Numbered from the stretch's first letter, positions 32,900 through 42,208 are shown. The stretch: 64,000 bases of DNA from Acidimicrobiia bacterium (GCA_022822905.1 JAJDYE010000023.1:124197-188196); one strand, 5' to 3'. Made by a program: numbers and translations. Notes: generated by a model not told the origin, from the sequence alone.

Positions 32900-34440
32900 A
32901 AAAGCTGCTCACATTCTTGGCAGTTTTCGGCCTGCTCGCTGCGGCCTGTGCCGGGGGCGACTCCGGCAACGAGGCCGGCAATAGGGATAGCGCCCCACCC
33001 GACGCCCCACCCGCGACCCAAGCTGTCGAGGCCCCCGCGCCCGATGACGCTGGCACCTCCGATGACGCTGGCACCAGCGATAACACTGGCACACCGCAAC
33101 CAACGGGTGACGACGGGGCTGGCGATGCCCCCGAAGACACCGCCAGCCCAGAGCCCTCCGATGATGTTTCAGCGAGCGAGGAAAAAGGAGCCATATCCGA
33201 CCCCATCTTCCAGCCGACGTGCCAGGGAGAAGGCGAGCTCAGCTCCACCGCCACCGGCGTCACCGCGGAAACCATCAAGGTCGGTGCCCCCCAGATCGAC
33301 TATGCGGAGCTGAGCAATCTGGGGCTGGTTCAGCTCGACCGAGGCGACAACGAGGTGATTCTCCAGGCCCTGGCCCAGGAGGTGAACGACAACGGGGGGA
33401 TCTGCGGTCGCATGGTGGAGACGGTGACCTACAAGTTCCTTCCCTTCGGTACCGACACCTCGTTGGCCGGCTGCGTTTACTTCACCGAGGACGAGCAGGT
33501 GTTTGCGGTTTTGGGCCCTTTCACCCGGGTGCCGGCTGGAAACATCTGCGTGACCGAAACCCATAGCACTGCACTCCTCGGCGCCCCGTTCAACGCTGAA
33601 GACCGGGCCAGGGCCAATGCTCCCTGGGTCCACCTGGAAATCGCCACCGACCGGGTGCTGGAGGTGTTTGTAGCCGCATTGGACAAGGCTGGCCTGCTCG
33701 CCGATCTCGGAAATGTGGCCGTGCACTCCGGTGCCGGACGCCAGGAATTGGTGGACAACGTTCTGGTTCCTGCCCTTGAGGCCGCCGGGGTGGAAGTCGC
33801 CGAGCGAACGGTGATCGATGTGCCGTCCGGCGACACCCAAGCCGGGGCGGCGGTGTGGCGGACCTTCGCGGAGATCTACCGGAACGCCGACATCAACACC
33901 GTCTTCATCGATGGCGACAACGTCTTCGGGGTGGAACAGCTCATCCAGAACGGCCTAGACGTCAAGCTGTTCAATGCGGAATTCTCCACCTTCTCCTATG
34001 GGCTGGGCGGCTCAAGCGACCCCGGCTACTTCGAGGCTTACACACTCGGCTCGCCATACGCTGGCGACGACACCAACCAGCGGACGGACGACTGCATAGA
34101 CGCCTTCGAGCGCCAATCGGGAATCGAGGTGATCCCCACCGAGCAGTTGCCGGAAGACGAAACCGACTGGTTTACCCCGGTACGCGGTTATTGCCGCGTA
34201 TTCGACCTGTTCGTGCAGCTAGCCGCCGCAGCCGGCCCGAACCTCACCAACGAGACCCTTCAGGCGGCAATCGACGGCTTTGGGCCAATCGAGCTGCCCA
34301 ATGAGGCGTTCGCTTCGCTGGGTGTCGGGAAATATGACGCCCGAGATGGCGTTGTTCTAATGAAGTGGGACCCCGATGCCGGAGAAGACAACGCAGGCGA
34401 CTTCGTCGTCATCTCCGACTTGATCGACACCGCGGGCTGA
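32896..34440 (+). CDS. Periplasmic substrate-binding lipoprotein, LivK type (copy 1)
   Basis: 514 residues with a signal peptide ending in LLAAAC (lipid-anchored Cys near residue 19), then about 90 residues of Asp/Pro/Thr-rich linker, then a type I periplasmic binding fold (VTAETIKVGAPQIDYAE; ALAQEVNDNGGICGRMVETV). It should deliver the ligand to the LivHMG/MFS-LivF complex encoded directly upstream. The ligand is not evident; neighbouring sulfatases and amidohydrolases suggest an organic acid or its derivative and not an amino acid. Confidence 0.88.
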   Translation: MKKLLTFLAVFGLLAAACAGGDSGNEAGNRDSAPPDAPPATQAVEAPAPDDAGTSDDAGTSDNTGTPQPTGDDGAGDAPEDTASPEPSDDVSASEEKGAISDPIFQPTCQGEGELSSTATGVTAETIKVGAPQIDYAELSNLGLVQLDRGDNEVILQALAQEVNDNGGICGRMVETVTYKFLPFGTDTSLAGCVYFTEDEQVFAVLGPFTRVPAGNICVTETHSTALLGAPFNAEDRARANAPWVHLEIATDRVLEVFVAALDKAGLLADLGNVAVHSGAGRQELVDNVLVPALEAAGVEVAERTVIDVPSGDTQAGAAVWRTFAEIYRNADINTVFIDGDNVFGVEQLIQNGLDVKLFNAEFSTFSYGLGGSSDPGYFEAYTLGSPYAGDDTNQRTDDCIDAFERQSGIEVIPTEQLPEDETDWFTPVRGYCRVFDLFVQLAAAAGPNLTNETLQAAIDGFGPIELPNEAFASLGVGKYDARDGVVLMKWDPDAGEDNAGDFVVISDLIDTAG

Positions 34441-34481
34441 CGGGCGGCCAATCCAAGCACCCGGCCCATGGCCCTGGCAAA

Positions 34482-34500
34482 GTCAGGGTCGGACCCCGAC
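34482..34500. terminator. Hairpin between convergent genes
   Basis: GTCAGGG and CCCCGAC pair with one mismatch around TCGGA, in the 65-bp gap between the ends of the substrate-binding protein gene and the convergent amidohydrolase gene. No T-run; terminator role inferred from position. Confidence 0.4.
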
Positions 34501-34505
34501 TGCGG

Positions 34506-35729
34506 TCACGCGTCGGCCATCATCCCAACCGACCCCAAGGTGAAGGCCGGGGAGTAGCTGTCGGTCGGATAATCCTCGGCCCCTATGGGCCGGGCGACTT
34601 CTTCGACTTTTGGGCCGACCTCTGAGGCCAGCGGCGCCAGCGCATCGAGGTCGAATCCGTAGAGGTCGGCGGCGTTGGTGGACACCATCTGGGCCACATC
34701 GGCGGGGCCGCGCCCGGCAAAGGCCACTCGCAAAGCCTCCATTGTGTGAGGCCACGTGCCCTCGTTGTGGGGATAGTCGTTTCCCCACATGATGTGGTGG
34801 ACCGCGTCATCGCCCAACGATTCGATCTCACCGGCGCTGGGGAAGCTGGCACCAAATCGCACTTGGTCCCGGAAGGTCTGCCGTGTGGTCCGCTCCAGAT
34901 GATCGGCGCCCGCGGCGTCGTGGTTGAGCTTCACCTGCTTGGCAAACCAGCCGATCATGGGGAGATCAGACTTGATCCAGCTCACCCCCTGTTCGGTGAG
35001 CACCAACTTGAGATCGCGATAGCGGTCGAATATGCCGCTGAGCAAGAACTGGGTGAGCGACCGCTTCGTCCAAAATGAGTACTCGGCCAACTCTATTGCG
35101 GCCCGACCGGAACCGGGGGCGTACATCGGCTTGTTTCCGCCGTGGGTGGTGATCGGGTATCCCACCTCGGCCGCCGCAGCCCACACTGGTTCCCAATGCT
35201 CCTCATAGAACTGGGGAAATGTCCCGTCGGGAGGAGCAACCCGCACCAGCACGCCGCCGGTCATCACCCCGGCCTCCGCCATGGCCCGGACTTCTTCGGC
35301 CACCTCCTCGGGAAAAAACGGACTGGTCTGAATCAACCCGCGAACTCGGGCGGGGTCGCTGGCGCAATGGTCGGCCATCCAACGGTTGTGAGCCTTGAAT
35401 CCTTCCCATTGGAGCTCGATCTCCCGGCGATCGTGCCCCCGCTCGAACACATTGAATGTGAACGGTGTATCGGTGTTGGGCAGGATGACTCCGGCTACCA
35501 CGCCATCGGCGAACTGCTCGGCTCGGCGCTGTTCGTTGTCGAAGTTGTTCGGGTTGGTCTGGTCGCCATCGGACAACCACGCTGCGGCCCATGCATCGAA
35601 CTCATCGTGCAGCGACGCTGGCAGGTACGGCCGGTAGTCGGCGAGCCGGCCCCCGCCATGGGTGTCGGCGCTCACCACGATGTAGCGCCCATTGTCAGTA
35701 ATGCCGCGGATTGAAGCCGTGTCGCTCAT
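34506..35729 (-). CDS. Amidohydrolase-family hydrolase, paralogue of the gene at 1-714
   Basis: ATG 35729, with GGGGGCAG upstream, gives 407 residues; the frame is open further but would run into the divergent sulfatase gene. Motifs: VVSADTHGGG near the start (metal ligands), ITTHGGNKPMY, VLTEQGVSWI and HIMWGNDYPHNEGT. The last 60 residues closely follow the protein at 1-714 (GFDLDALAPLA), so they are one subfamily with likely related substrates. Divergent from the sulfatase operon across 84 bp. Confidence 0.87.
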   Translation of the reverse strand: MSDTASIRGITDNGRYIVVSADTHGGGRLADYRPYLPASLHDEFDAWAAAWLSDGDQTNPNNFDNEQRRAEQFADGVVAGVILPNTDTPFTFNVFERGHDRREIELQWEGFKAHNRWMADHCASDPARVRGLIQTSPFFPEEVAEEVRAMAEAGVMTGGVLVRVAPPDGTFPQFYEEHWEPVWAAAAEVGYPITTHGGNKPMYAPGSGRAAIELAEYSFWTKRSLTQFLLSGIFDRYRDLKLVLTEQGVSWIKSDLPMIGWFAKQVKLNHDAAGADHLERTTRQTFRDQVRFGASFPSAGEIESLGDDAVHHIMWGNDYPHNEGTWPHTMEALRVAFAGRGPADVAQMVSTNAADLYGFDLDALAPLASEVGPKVEEVARPIGAEDYPTDSYSPAFTLGSVGMMADA

Positions 35730-35813
35730 TGCTCTGCCCCCTAGGGGCACGAGGATAGTTTCGCGTTGAGCAAAAAGGTGACCTGAGACCATGTCACGGT
35801 GTAGGAAACGAGG

Positions 35814-37484
35814 ATGAGCACTCGCCCCAACATTTTGTGGGTGTCGTTTGAGGATTGCTCGCCGCGGTTCGGCTGCTACGGCGACCCGGTGGCCCGCACC
35901 CCCAACCTCGACCGGCTGGCCTCTGAGGGCGGCCTTTGGACCAAGGCTTTCACCACTGCGCCAGTGTGCGCGCCGTCGCGCAGCGCGGTGATCACCGGCA
36001 TGCACCCGGTGACGTTGGGCACCCACCACATGCGAACCAACAGCGGTCCCCATCATGGCGGGAAGGGCGTCCCCCGCTACGAGGCGGTTGTCCCCCATTA
36101 CGTGCGCTGTTTCCCTGAATACCTGCGAGCGGCCGGCTACTTCTGCACCAACCGCAACAAGACCGACTACCAGTTCATCCCGCCCATCACTGCCTGGGAC
36201 CTGCCGGGCGGCCACTGGCGCGACCGGCCCGACCCCGACCAACCGTTCTTCTCGGTGTTCAACCTGGACGAAACCCATGAGATGGCGGGATGGGAGGGAA
36301 GCTTCTTCAGCGACAACGAAATAAGCCTCGACTCCATCGAAGTGCCGCCCTACTTCCCCGACACCCCTGTCGTACGGGAGTCGCTGGCCCGGGTGTACGC
36401 GGCCATCGAGCACTGCGACCGGCGGCTGGGCGACCTTCTCGCCGAACTAGACGAGGACGGACTGACCGACTCAACCGCGGTGTTCGTGTGGACCGACCAC
36501 GGACCGCTGCCCCGAGGCAAACGGTGGCCTTACGACAGCGGCATCCACAGCCCGCTAATCGTCCGCTGGCCCGGGAACATCGTGCCCGGGAAGATCAGCG
36601 ACGAGCTGGTGAGCACCATGGATCTGGGGCCTACGGTGCTGTCGATTTGCGGCGCCGAAGTCCCCCGGCACCTCCACGGCCGCCCGTTCCTCGGCCCCAA
36701 TGCCCATGGTGGGCGCGACTACGTGTTCGTCTCCCGGGATCGCTACGACGAGATGTACGACACCGTGCGGGCCAGCCGGGACCAGCGGTTCAAGTACATC
36801 CGCCATTACGACCCCGCCCGGCCCTACATGATGTGGAACTCGTTTCGGAACAACCACCCGATCATGAAGGAGATGTGGCGGCTGTACGCGGCCGGCGAAC
36901 TCGAAGGACCACCGGCGCAGGCCATGGCCGACAAGCGGCCAGCCGAGGAGTTGTTCGACACCGAGGCCGACCCTCACGAAATCAACAATCTGGCTGGCGA
37001 CCCGGCTTATCGCGAAGTACTGGAGCGCCACAGGATCGCGCTGGAGCAGTGGCAGCGCGAGGTGGGCGATCTGGGAATGGTGCCCGAGGACATGATGGTG
37101 GCCCAGATGTGGCCGGGAGGAGTGCAGCCCGCAACCGACGCTCCCAAGTTCATCGTGGTGGGTGGCGAACACCACGGCACCGAGGCCAGCCCCGAGGGCG
37201 GCGCGTTCAAGGGCCCGGCCATCCTCCAGCTGCAAAGCAGCACCCAGGGAGCATCCATCGCCTACACACTCGAAGACGACCCCTTGCCCGACCCCCCGGC
37301 CGATCTCGACGCCCAGTTTGCCGCCGCGCTTGGCCACGACCCTCGCAGAGGCGATCCCCCTCGCCGCCTCCTCTACCACGAACCCCTGCGGCTGCCAGTC
37401 GGCGAGACCACCGTCCGAGCTGTCGCCCACCGCATCGGCTACCAGCGCAGCGCCGAGTCGGTAGCCACCTTCATCGTCGAATAA
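35814..37484 (+). CDS. Sulfatase with C-terminal Fn3/CHB-like accessory domain
   Basis: 556 residues. Catalytic part: NILWVSFEDCSPRFGCYG, the intact formylglycine motif C-A-P-S-R (Cys near residue 52), and FVWTDHGPLPRGKRWPYDSG. The last 90 residues form an extra beta domain (ILQLQSSTQGASIAYTLED, then TTVRAVAHRIGYQRS), like the Fn3-associated/chitobiase C-terminal modules seen in glycan-active sulfatases. No signal peptide is visible, so it is probably cytoplasmic. First gene of a four-gene plus-strand operon. Confidence 0.9.
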   Translation: MSTRPNILWVSFEDCSPRFGCYGDPVARTPNLDRLASEGGLWTKAFTTAPVCAPSRSAVITGMHPVTLGTHHMRTNSGPHHGGKGVPRYEAVVPHYVRCFPEYLRAAGYFCTNRNKTDYQFIPPITAWDLPGGHWRDRPDPDQPFFSVFNLDETHEMAGWEGSFFSDNEISLDSIEVPPYFPDTPVVRESLARVYAAIEHCDRRLGDLLAELDEDGLTDSTAVFVWTDHGPLPRGKRWPYDSGIHSPLIVRWPGNIVPGKISDELVSTMDLGPTVLSICGAEVPRHLHGRPFLGPNAHGGRDYVFVSRDRYDEMYDTVRASRDQRFKYIRHYDPARPYMMWNSFRNNHPIMKEMWRLYAAGELEGPPAQAMADKRPAEELFDTEADPHEINNLAGDPAYREVLERHRIALEQWQREVGDLGMVPEDMMVAQMWPGGVQPATDAPKFIVVGGEHHGTEASPEGGAFKGPAILQLQSSTQGASIAYTLEDDPLPDPPADLDAQFAAALGHDPRRGDPPRRLLYHEPLRLPVGETTVRAVAHRIGYQRSAESVATFIVE

Positions 37485-37524
37485 ATGACCCATACTTGAA
37501 GCAACTGGCGAAGGAACCACCCTT

Positions 37525-39048
37525 ATGCGAATCCTCTATATCGACATTGACACCCTGCGGGCTGATCACCTGGGGTGTGCGGGGTATCACCGAAACACCA
37601 CTCCGAACATCGACGCGCTGGCCGCCGAGGGGGTGCGCTTCGCCAACGTCTATGCCTCCGACGTGCCCTGCCTGCCAAGCCGCACCGCCTTGATCACCGG
37701 CATGTTCGGGATTCGCAACGGGGTGGCCAACCACGGGGGGATGGCCGCCGACTTGCGGCCCCAGGGGGCGGAGCGCAGCTTCTTCTCCGGCATCGCGGCC
37801 AATTCCTGGGCGTCTCGCTTCTATTGGTCGGGATACCACACCGCGTCGATTTCCAGCTTTCCGTTCCGCCACTCGGCCACTTGGTGGAACAGCGGTTTCA
37901 TGGAGTCGATGAACCTGATGCGGGGCTTCGGCGGCGAGCGGGCCGACCAGGTGCTGCCCGGAGCGCTGCGCTGGCTAAACGACAATGCCGCCCAAGAAGA
38001 CTGGTTCCTCCACGTCCACCTGTGGGATCCCCACACCCCCTACAACGCCCCTGAGGAGTACGGAAATCCGTTCGAAGGCGATCCGGCCCCGGCCTGGCAC
38101 ACCGAGGAGTTGCGGGACCGCAACTGGCAGTTGTCCGGGCCGCATTCGGCCCAGGAACCCTGGGGGTTCAAACCCGACGAGTGGGGCCCGCCCCCGCCCC
38201 GCCAGCCTTGGAACCTGTCCACCATGGACGAGGTGAAGCAGACCTTCGACGGCTACGACACCGGCATCCGCTACGCCGACGATGCGGTGGGAACGCTGGT
38301 CAACACGCTGGCCGACCATGGCGTGTTGGACGACACCGCCATCCTGGTCTCCTCCGACCACGGCGAGGCGTTCGGCGAGCTGGGGGTGTACGCCGACCAC
38401 CAGGGGGCCGACGAGGCCACCTGCCATATCCCCTCAGTGCTGCGCTGGCCGGGAATCGAGCCCCAAGTCCACGACGGGCTGCTCTACCACCTTGACATCG
38501 GCGCCACCGTCGTCGATTTGGCCGGTATCGACATCCCCTTCGGATGGGACGGCAGGTCGGTGGCCGAGGATGTCCGCACCGGCAACCACGGCGGGCGGGA
38601 CTACCTGGTGCTGTCGCAGGGGGCGTGGTCGGTGCAGCGGGGGGTCCGCTGGGGCGACCACCTCTATCTGCGGACCTGGCACGACGGCTACCACGCCGCT
38701 TGGAATGAGGAGATGCTGTTCGACATATCCGCCGACCCCCACGAGACCACCGATCTGGCCGACCAGGCCCCCTCGGTGCTGGCCGAGGGCCAAGACCAAC
38801 TGCTGTCGTGGACCGACGACCAGATGACCCGCAGCTACTCCCCCGTCGATCCCCTCAAGATCGTGTTGGCCGAGGGCGGCCCTTTCCACTGCAAAGGGCA
38901 CCTGCCCGAGTACCTGGAGCGGCTCGAAGCCACCGGCCGGTCCGATGAGGCGGCAATTCTGCGAGAGCGCCATCCAGTCGACCCCACATCCACCGGCCTG
39001 TCTGGGATCCCCAAGGATGTGCTGGAGAGCCTTGGAGTCGACGACTAG
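37525..39048 (+). CDS. Sulfatase
   Basis: 507 residues. IDIDTLRADHLGCAGYH carries the metal-binding Asp pair. The maturation site is C-L-P-S-R (Cys near residue 49) and is intact. VSSDHGEAFGELGVYADHQG and LFDISADPHETTDLAD are usual sulfatase elements. No signal peptide. It follows another sulfatase gene after 40 bp, and its stop shares one base with the start of the DapA-like gene (TAGTG), so the cluster is co-translated. Confidence 0.92.
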   Translation: MRILYIDIDTLRADHLGCAGYHRNTTPNIDALAAEGVRFANVYASDVPCLPSRTALITGMFGIRNGVANHGGMAADLRPQGAERSFFSGIAANSWASRFYWSGYHTASISSFPFRHSATWWNSGFMESMNLMRGFGGERADQVLPGALRWLNDNAAQEDWFLHVHLWDPHTPYNAPEEYGNPFEGDPAPAWHTEELRDRNWQLSGPHSAQEPWGFKPDEWGPPPPRQPWNLSTMDEVKQTFDGYDTGIRYADDAVGTLVNTLADHGVLDDTAILVSSDHGEAFGELGVYADHQGADEATCHIPSVLRWPGIEPQVHDGLLYHLDIGATVVDLAGIDIPFGWDGRSVAEDVRTGNHGGRDYLVLSQGAWSVQRGVRWGDHLYLRTWHDGYHAAWNEEMLFDISADPHETTDLADQAPSVLAEGQDQLLSWTDDQMTRSYSPVDPLKIVLAEGGPFHCKGHLPEYLERLEATGRSDEAAILRERHPVDPTSTGLSGIPKDVLESLGVDD

Positions 39049-39971
39049 TGCAGCTATTGCCTGGACGGGCCATCACCGGGATGTCGGCCATCTTGTTGCC
39101 CCATCTCAACTCGGCCGCAGTGGACTGGGCTTCGCTGGAAGCCCATATCGCCCGCACCTGTGAAGCGGGACTCACCCCGGCAGTGAACATGGATACCGGC
39201 TACGTCCAGCTTCTTGATCCCGTCAACCGGAAGCGGGTACTCGACAGAGCGGAGGAAGTCGCCAGCAGCGATTTCGTGGCCGGCGCGTTCGTGGCCGACG
39301 AGCCAGGGGCGGCATTCGACCTTGACGCCTACCGGCGAGCCGCCGAAGAGATCACCGAACGGGGCGGCCTGCCGGTGATCTTCCCTTCGCACGGATTGAA
39401 CGACCACGGCGACGCCGCCTGGCTTGACGCCCACGGCCAAATCTCTTCCCACCTTGATCGGTTCATCGGATTCGAGCTCGGCCCCATGTTCGTGCCCTAC
39501 GGCCGCATCGTGTCGCTGGACACCTACCGGGGGCTGCTGGAAATCCCCCAGTGCCTCGGGGCCAAGCACTCGTCGCTCAACCGGGAGTTGGAGTGGGACC
39601 GGCTGGCGCTGCGAAATGAAGTGCGCCCCGATTTTATGGTGCTCACCGGCAACGACCTGGCCATCGACATGGTGATGTACGGCTCCGACTACCTGCTGGG
39701 CCTGTCCACATTCGCCCCCGAAAGATTCGCCGAGCGCGACCGCCTGTGGGAAAGGGGCGATCCCGGCTTCCACCAGCTCAACGACGTTCTCCAGTACCTG
39801 GGCCACTTCACGTTCCGCCCACCCGTACCGGCCTATCGCCACAGCGCGGCCATGTTCCTCCAGATGCGGGGTTGGGCTCACAGTGATGCCGTCCCCCATG
39901 GCGCCCCCACCCGCCCCGACAGCGACCGAGAAATCCTGCGCGACATCGGCGAGCGCCTCGGAGTGCTCTAG
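39048..39971 (+). CDS. DapA-like TIM-barrel lyase with the lysine kept
   Basis: 307 residues from GTG 39048. ITGMSAILLPHLNSAAVDWASLEAHIARTCEAG matches the N-terminal strand and helix of the dihydrodipicolinate synthase family. CLGAKHSSLNRELEW has the expected Schiff-base Lys, unlike the relative at 13588-14532. A keto-acid aldolase or lyase acting on a product of the two sulfatases is a reasonable guess. The next gene starts after three bases. Confidence 0.7.
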   Translation: MQLLPGRAITGMSAILLPHLNSAAVDWASLEAHIARTCEAGLTPAVNMDTGYVQLLDPVNRKRVLDRAEEVASSDFVAGAFVADEPGAAFDLDAYRRAAEEITERGGLPVIFPSHGLNDHGDAAWLDAHGQISSHLDRFIGFELGPMFVPYGRIVSLDTYRGLLEIPQCLGAKHSSLNRELEWDRLALRNEVRPDFMVLTGNDLAIDMVMYGSDYLLGLSTFAPERFAERDRLWERGDPGFHQLNDVLQYLGHFTFRPPVPAYRHSAAMFLQMRGWAHSDAVPHGAPTRPDSDREILRDIGERLGVL

Positions 39972-39974
39972 CCC

Positions 39975-41387
39975 ATGCCCCGCTGGACCCAGGTGAAGAA
40001 CTTGACCAGCGTGTCCGCACTGCGCAGCCATCTCGAGGGCCTCGGCGTTCACATCCCCCTCGACGACGAGGTGGACCCCGCTGGTCCGCTGGCCCAATCC
40101 CTGGCCGTAACCGACGGTTCAGCCGGCACCCACACCGCCCCCAACCGCTGGGCAGTACTGCCCATGGAGGGCTGGGACGGCGAGGAAGACGGGCGGCCGT
40201 CCGATCTGGTCCGCCGCCGCTGGGACCGATTCGCGGCCAGCGAGGCCGGGGTGGTGTGGGGCGAGGCCACCGCGGTCCGCCCCGACGGCCGGGCCAACCC
40301 CCGTCAACTGGTGCTCAACGACACCACCGTCGACGAATTCGCCGCCCTGCGAGCCCGGCTCGACCCGTCGCAGGTAACCCTGCTCCAGCTCACCCACTCC
40401 GGCCGCTACGCCCGGCCCACTGCCGCCGGCCCCGCCCCCAAGACGGTGTATGAGCACCCCCTGCTGGATGCCCGGGTGGCTTCAGGTCCAGCCGAGGTGT
40501 TCACCGACGACGAGCTCGACGAGCTGGTCGAGCAGTTCATCCAACGGGCAGTGCTGGCGCATCAGGCCGGATTCGACTTCGTGGACATCAAGGCCTGTCA
40601 CGGCTACCTGGGCCACGAGTTCCTCTCCGCCATCGACCGTCCCGGTCCCTACGGCGGCAACCTGGAGGGCCGCACCCGCTTTTCGCGATCCATAATCGCC
40701 GGCATACGCGCCAAAGCCCCCACCCTGGGGGTGGCCGTGCGCCTTTCGCTGTTTGACTTCGTCCCCCACACCGCGGGCACAGGCGGCGTAGGCACTCCCG
40801 AGCCTTCCGGCCCCTATTCGTTGGCCTTCGGAGGCGACGGTTCGGGGGTGGGCATCGACCTCACCGAGACCCACCAAGTGCTCGACATGTTGGGTGAATT
40901 GGGCGTCGGCTTGGTGTGCGCCTCCGCGGGCAGCCCGTACTACGTCCCCCACATCCAGCGGCCCGCCTACTTCCCGCCCTCCGACGGCTACCAGCCCCCC
41001 GAGGATCCCCTGGAGGGGGTGGCCCGACTGATAGCCGCCACCGCCGAGATCACCCGCCAGCACCCGGACACAACAGTGGTGGCCGCCGGCCTGTCCTACC
41101 TCCAGGAATGGCTGCCCAACGTCGGCCAAGCCCTCGTTGCCCAGGGCACAGCCCACGCCATCGGCCTGGGCCGCATGATCCTTTCGTACCCCCAAATGCC
41201 CGCCGACGTGATGGCCGGCCGCCAACTCGACCGGCGCCTCATCTGCCGCACCTTTTCCGACTGCACCACCGCGCCCCGCGGTGGCCTGATCTCAGGGTGT
41301 TACCCGCTGGATGACTTCTACAACCGGCGAGAAGAACGCGTTCAGCTCGCCGCCTTCAAGAAAGAGGCCAGAACCCGCTTGCGCTGA
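39975..41387 (+). CDS. Old-yellow-enzyme-type NADH:flavin oxidoreductase
   Basis: 470 residues. LLQLTHSGRYARP and GFDFVDIKACHGYLGHEFLS are diagnostic for the FMN TIM barrel, with the active-site His pair in the second. The C-terminal CRTFSDCTTAPRGGLISGCYPLDDFY adds a Cys cluster seen in one OYE subgroup. It may reduce an enone or enoate. Last gene of the sulfatase operon; the TetR gene that follows is convergent with a 5-bp gap. Confidence 0.87.
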   Translation: MPRWTQVKNLTSVSALRSHLEGLGVHIPLDDEVDPAGPLAQSLAVTDGSAGTHTAPNRWAVLPMEGWDGEEDGRPSDLVRRRWDRFAASEAGVVWGEATAVRPDGRANPRQLVLNDTTVDEFAALRARLDPSQVTLLQLTHSGRYARPTAAGPAPKTVYEHPLLDARVASGPAEVFTDDELDELVEQFIQRAVLAHQAGFDFVDIKACHGYLGHEFLSAIDRPGPYGGNLEGRTRFSRSIIAGIRAKAPTLGVAVRLSLFDFVPHTAGTGGVGTPEPSGPYSLAFGGDGSGVGIDLTETHQVLDMLGELGVGLVCASAGSPYYVPHIQRPAYFPPSDGYQPPEDPLEGVARLIAATAEITRQHPDTTVVAAGLSYLQEWLPNVGQALVAQGTAHAIGLGRMILSYPQMPADVMAGRQLDRRLICRTFSDCTTAPRGGLISGCYPLDDFYNRREERVQLAAFKKEARTRLR

Positions 41388-41392
41388 CTGGC

Positions 41393-42133
41393 CTATTGGG
41401 GAGGCGGCCGCAGCGCCCCCAGGCAAAAGCGCCATAGCCCTTCGAACCGGGCGTGCGTTGAGCCAATTCGACCGATTGCAAAAATATGGGCGGCCAGCGA
41501 GACGTCGAAGAAGAGATCGGACAGTTCCTCCACCTCGATGTCCGATCTGATCGAACCGTCAGCCACTCCTTCGGCGATGATGCCGGAAATGAGCTGACGC
41601 AAGGGATCCCAGGCCAGCCGCAGGCCATCAGGCCTGGCGGCAGCCAATTGGTTGTGGAGCGCGGCCATGCTGCGAACGATTTTGGCCGGAGGCGCATCCT
41701 CTCCTCTCACGAAATCCCAAAGGGTTCGAACGCAAATCTCCAACCGTTGCAGCGGAGGGGCTCCCGCTTGAACGGATTCGGGAATGTGCTCCACAAGCTG
41801 GGTGATCAACTCCTCGAATAGCGCCAAGACGAGGTCGTCCTTGGAGGAGAACAGCTGGTAGAAGCGCCGGAGCGACCCTCCCGAGTGCTGCACCACGTCT
41901 TGCACGGTGAACTCCACCGACCCCTCTTCTTCGAGCAAGGCCAACGCGGCGTGGACAAATTCGCCGCTGCGGGCCAGTGCCTGGACCCGGGCGCTGTCCA
42001 GAGACCGCTCGAGCATCCGCTGCTCCCACGTGCTGAGCGCCGCCAGCTCGGAATCTACGTTCTCTACTTGGATATCTATGTTTTCAACACTGGCATTTTT
42101 GTTCTCAGTGTCGATATCTATGTTCTCAGGCAC
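41393..42133 (-). CDS. TetR-family regulator with heptad-repeat N-terminus
   Basis: The helix-turn-helix lies near residues 55-100 (SARVQALARSGEFVHAALALLEEEG, VQDVVQHSGGSLRRFYQLFSSKDDLV), with a TetR C-terminal domain after it. From GTG 42133 the first 30 residues are 7-residue repeats (ENIDIDT, ENKNASV, ENIDIQV, ENVDSEL) encoded by the 21-bp DNA repeat array. ATG 42016 (Met40) would give a standard 207-residue TetR and leave the array as non-coding control DNA; I find that more likely. It probably controls itself and the divergent P450 gene. Confidence 0.85.
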   Translation of the reverse strand: MPENIDIDTENKNASVENIDIQVENVDSELAALSTWEQRMLERSLDSARVQALARSGEFVHAALALLEEEGSVEFTVQDVVQHSGGSLRRFYQLFSSKDDLVLALFEELITQLVEHIPESVQAGAPPLQRLEICVRTLWDFVRGEDAPPAKIVRSMAALHNQLAAARPDGLRLAWDPLRQLISGIIAEGVADGSIRSDIEVEELSDLFFDVSLAAHIFAIGRIGSTHARFEGLWRFCLGALRPPPQ

Positions 42134-42205
42134 ATCTTTCCTGTTCTCATAGTTGATATTTTAGTTCTCGTGTGCAAGAATAGAATTCTCGCCGAGGAGA
42201 AGCGG
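42059..42205. repeat. Seven-unit, 21-bp phased direct repeat array (TetR/P450 control region)
   Basis: The hexamer GTTCTC recurs at 42059, 42080 (GTTTTC), 42101, 42122, 42143, 42164 and 42185 (ATTCTC), exactly 21 bp apart each time. Units 1, 3 and 5 also share GATATCTAT-like ends, so a 42-bp super-period is visible. 21 bp is two helical turns, so all copies face the same side of the DNA. The array spans the gap between the TetR and P450 genes, covers the P450 ribosome-binding site and enters the annotated TetR 5' end. Confidence 0.9.
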
Positions 42206-42208
42206 ATT

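Noticed and set aside
42059..42205. 21-bp array as a CRISPR
   Set aside because: No spacer/repeat division: units are 21 bp in all, with only a 6-bp conserved core, no leader and no cas genes.
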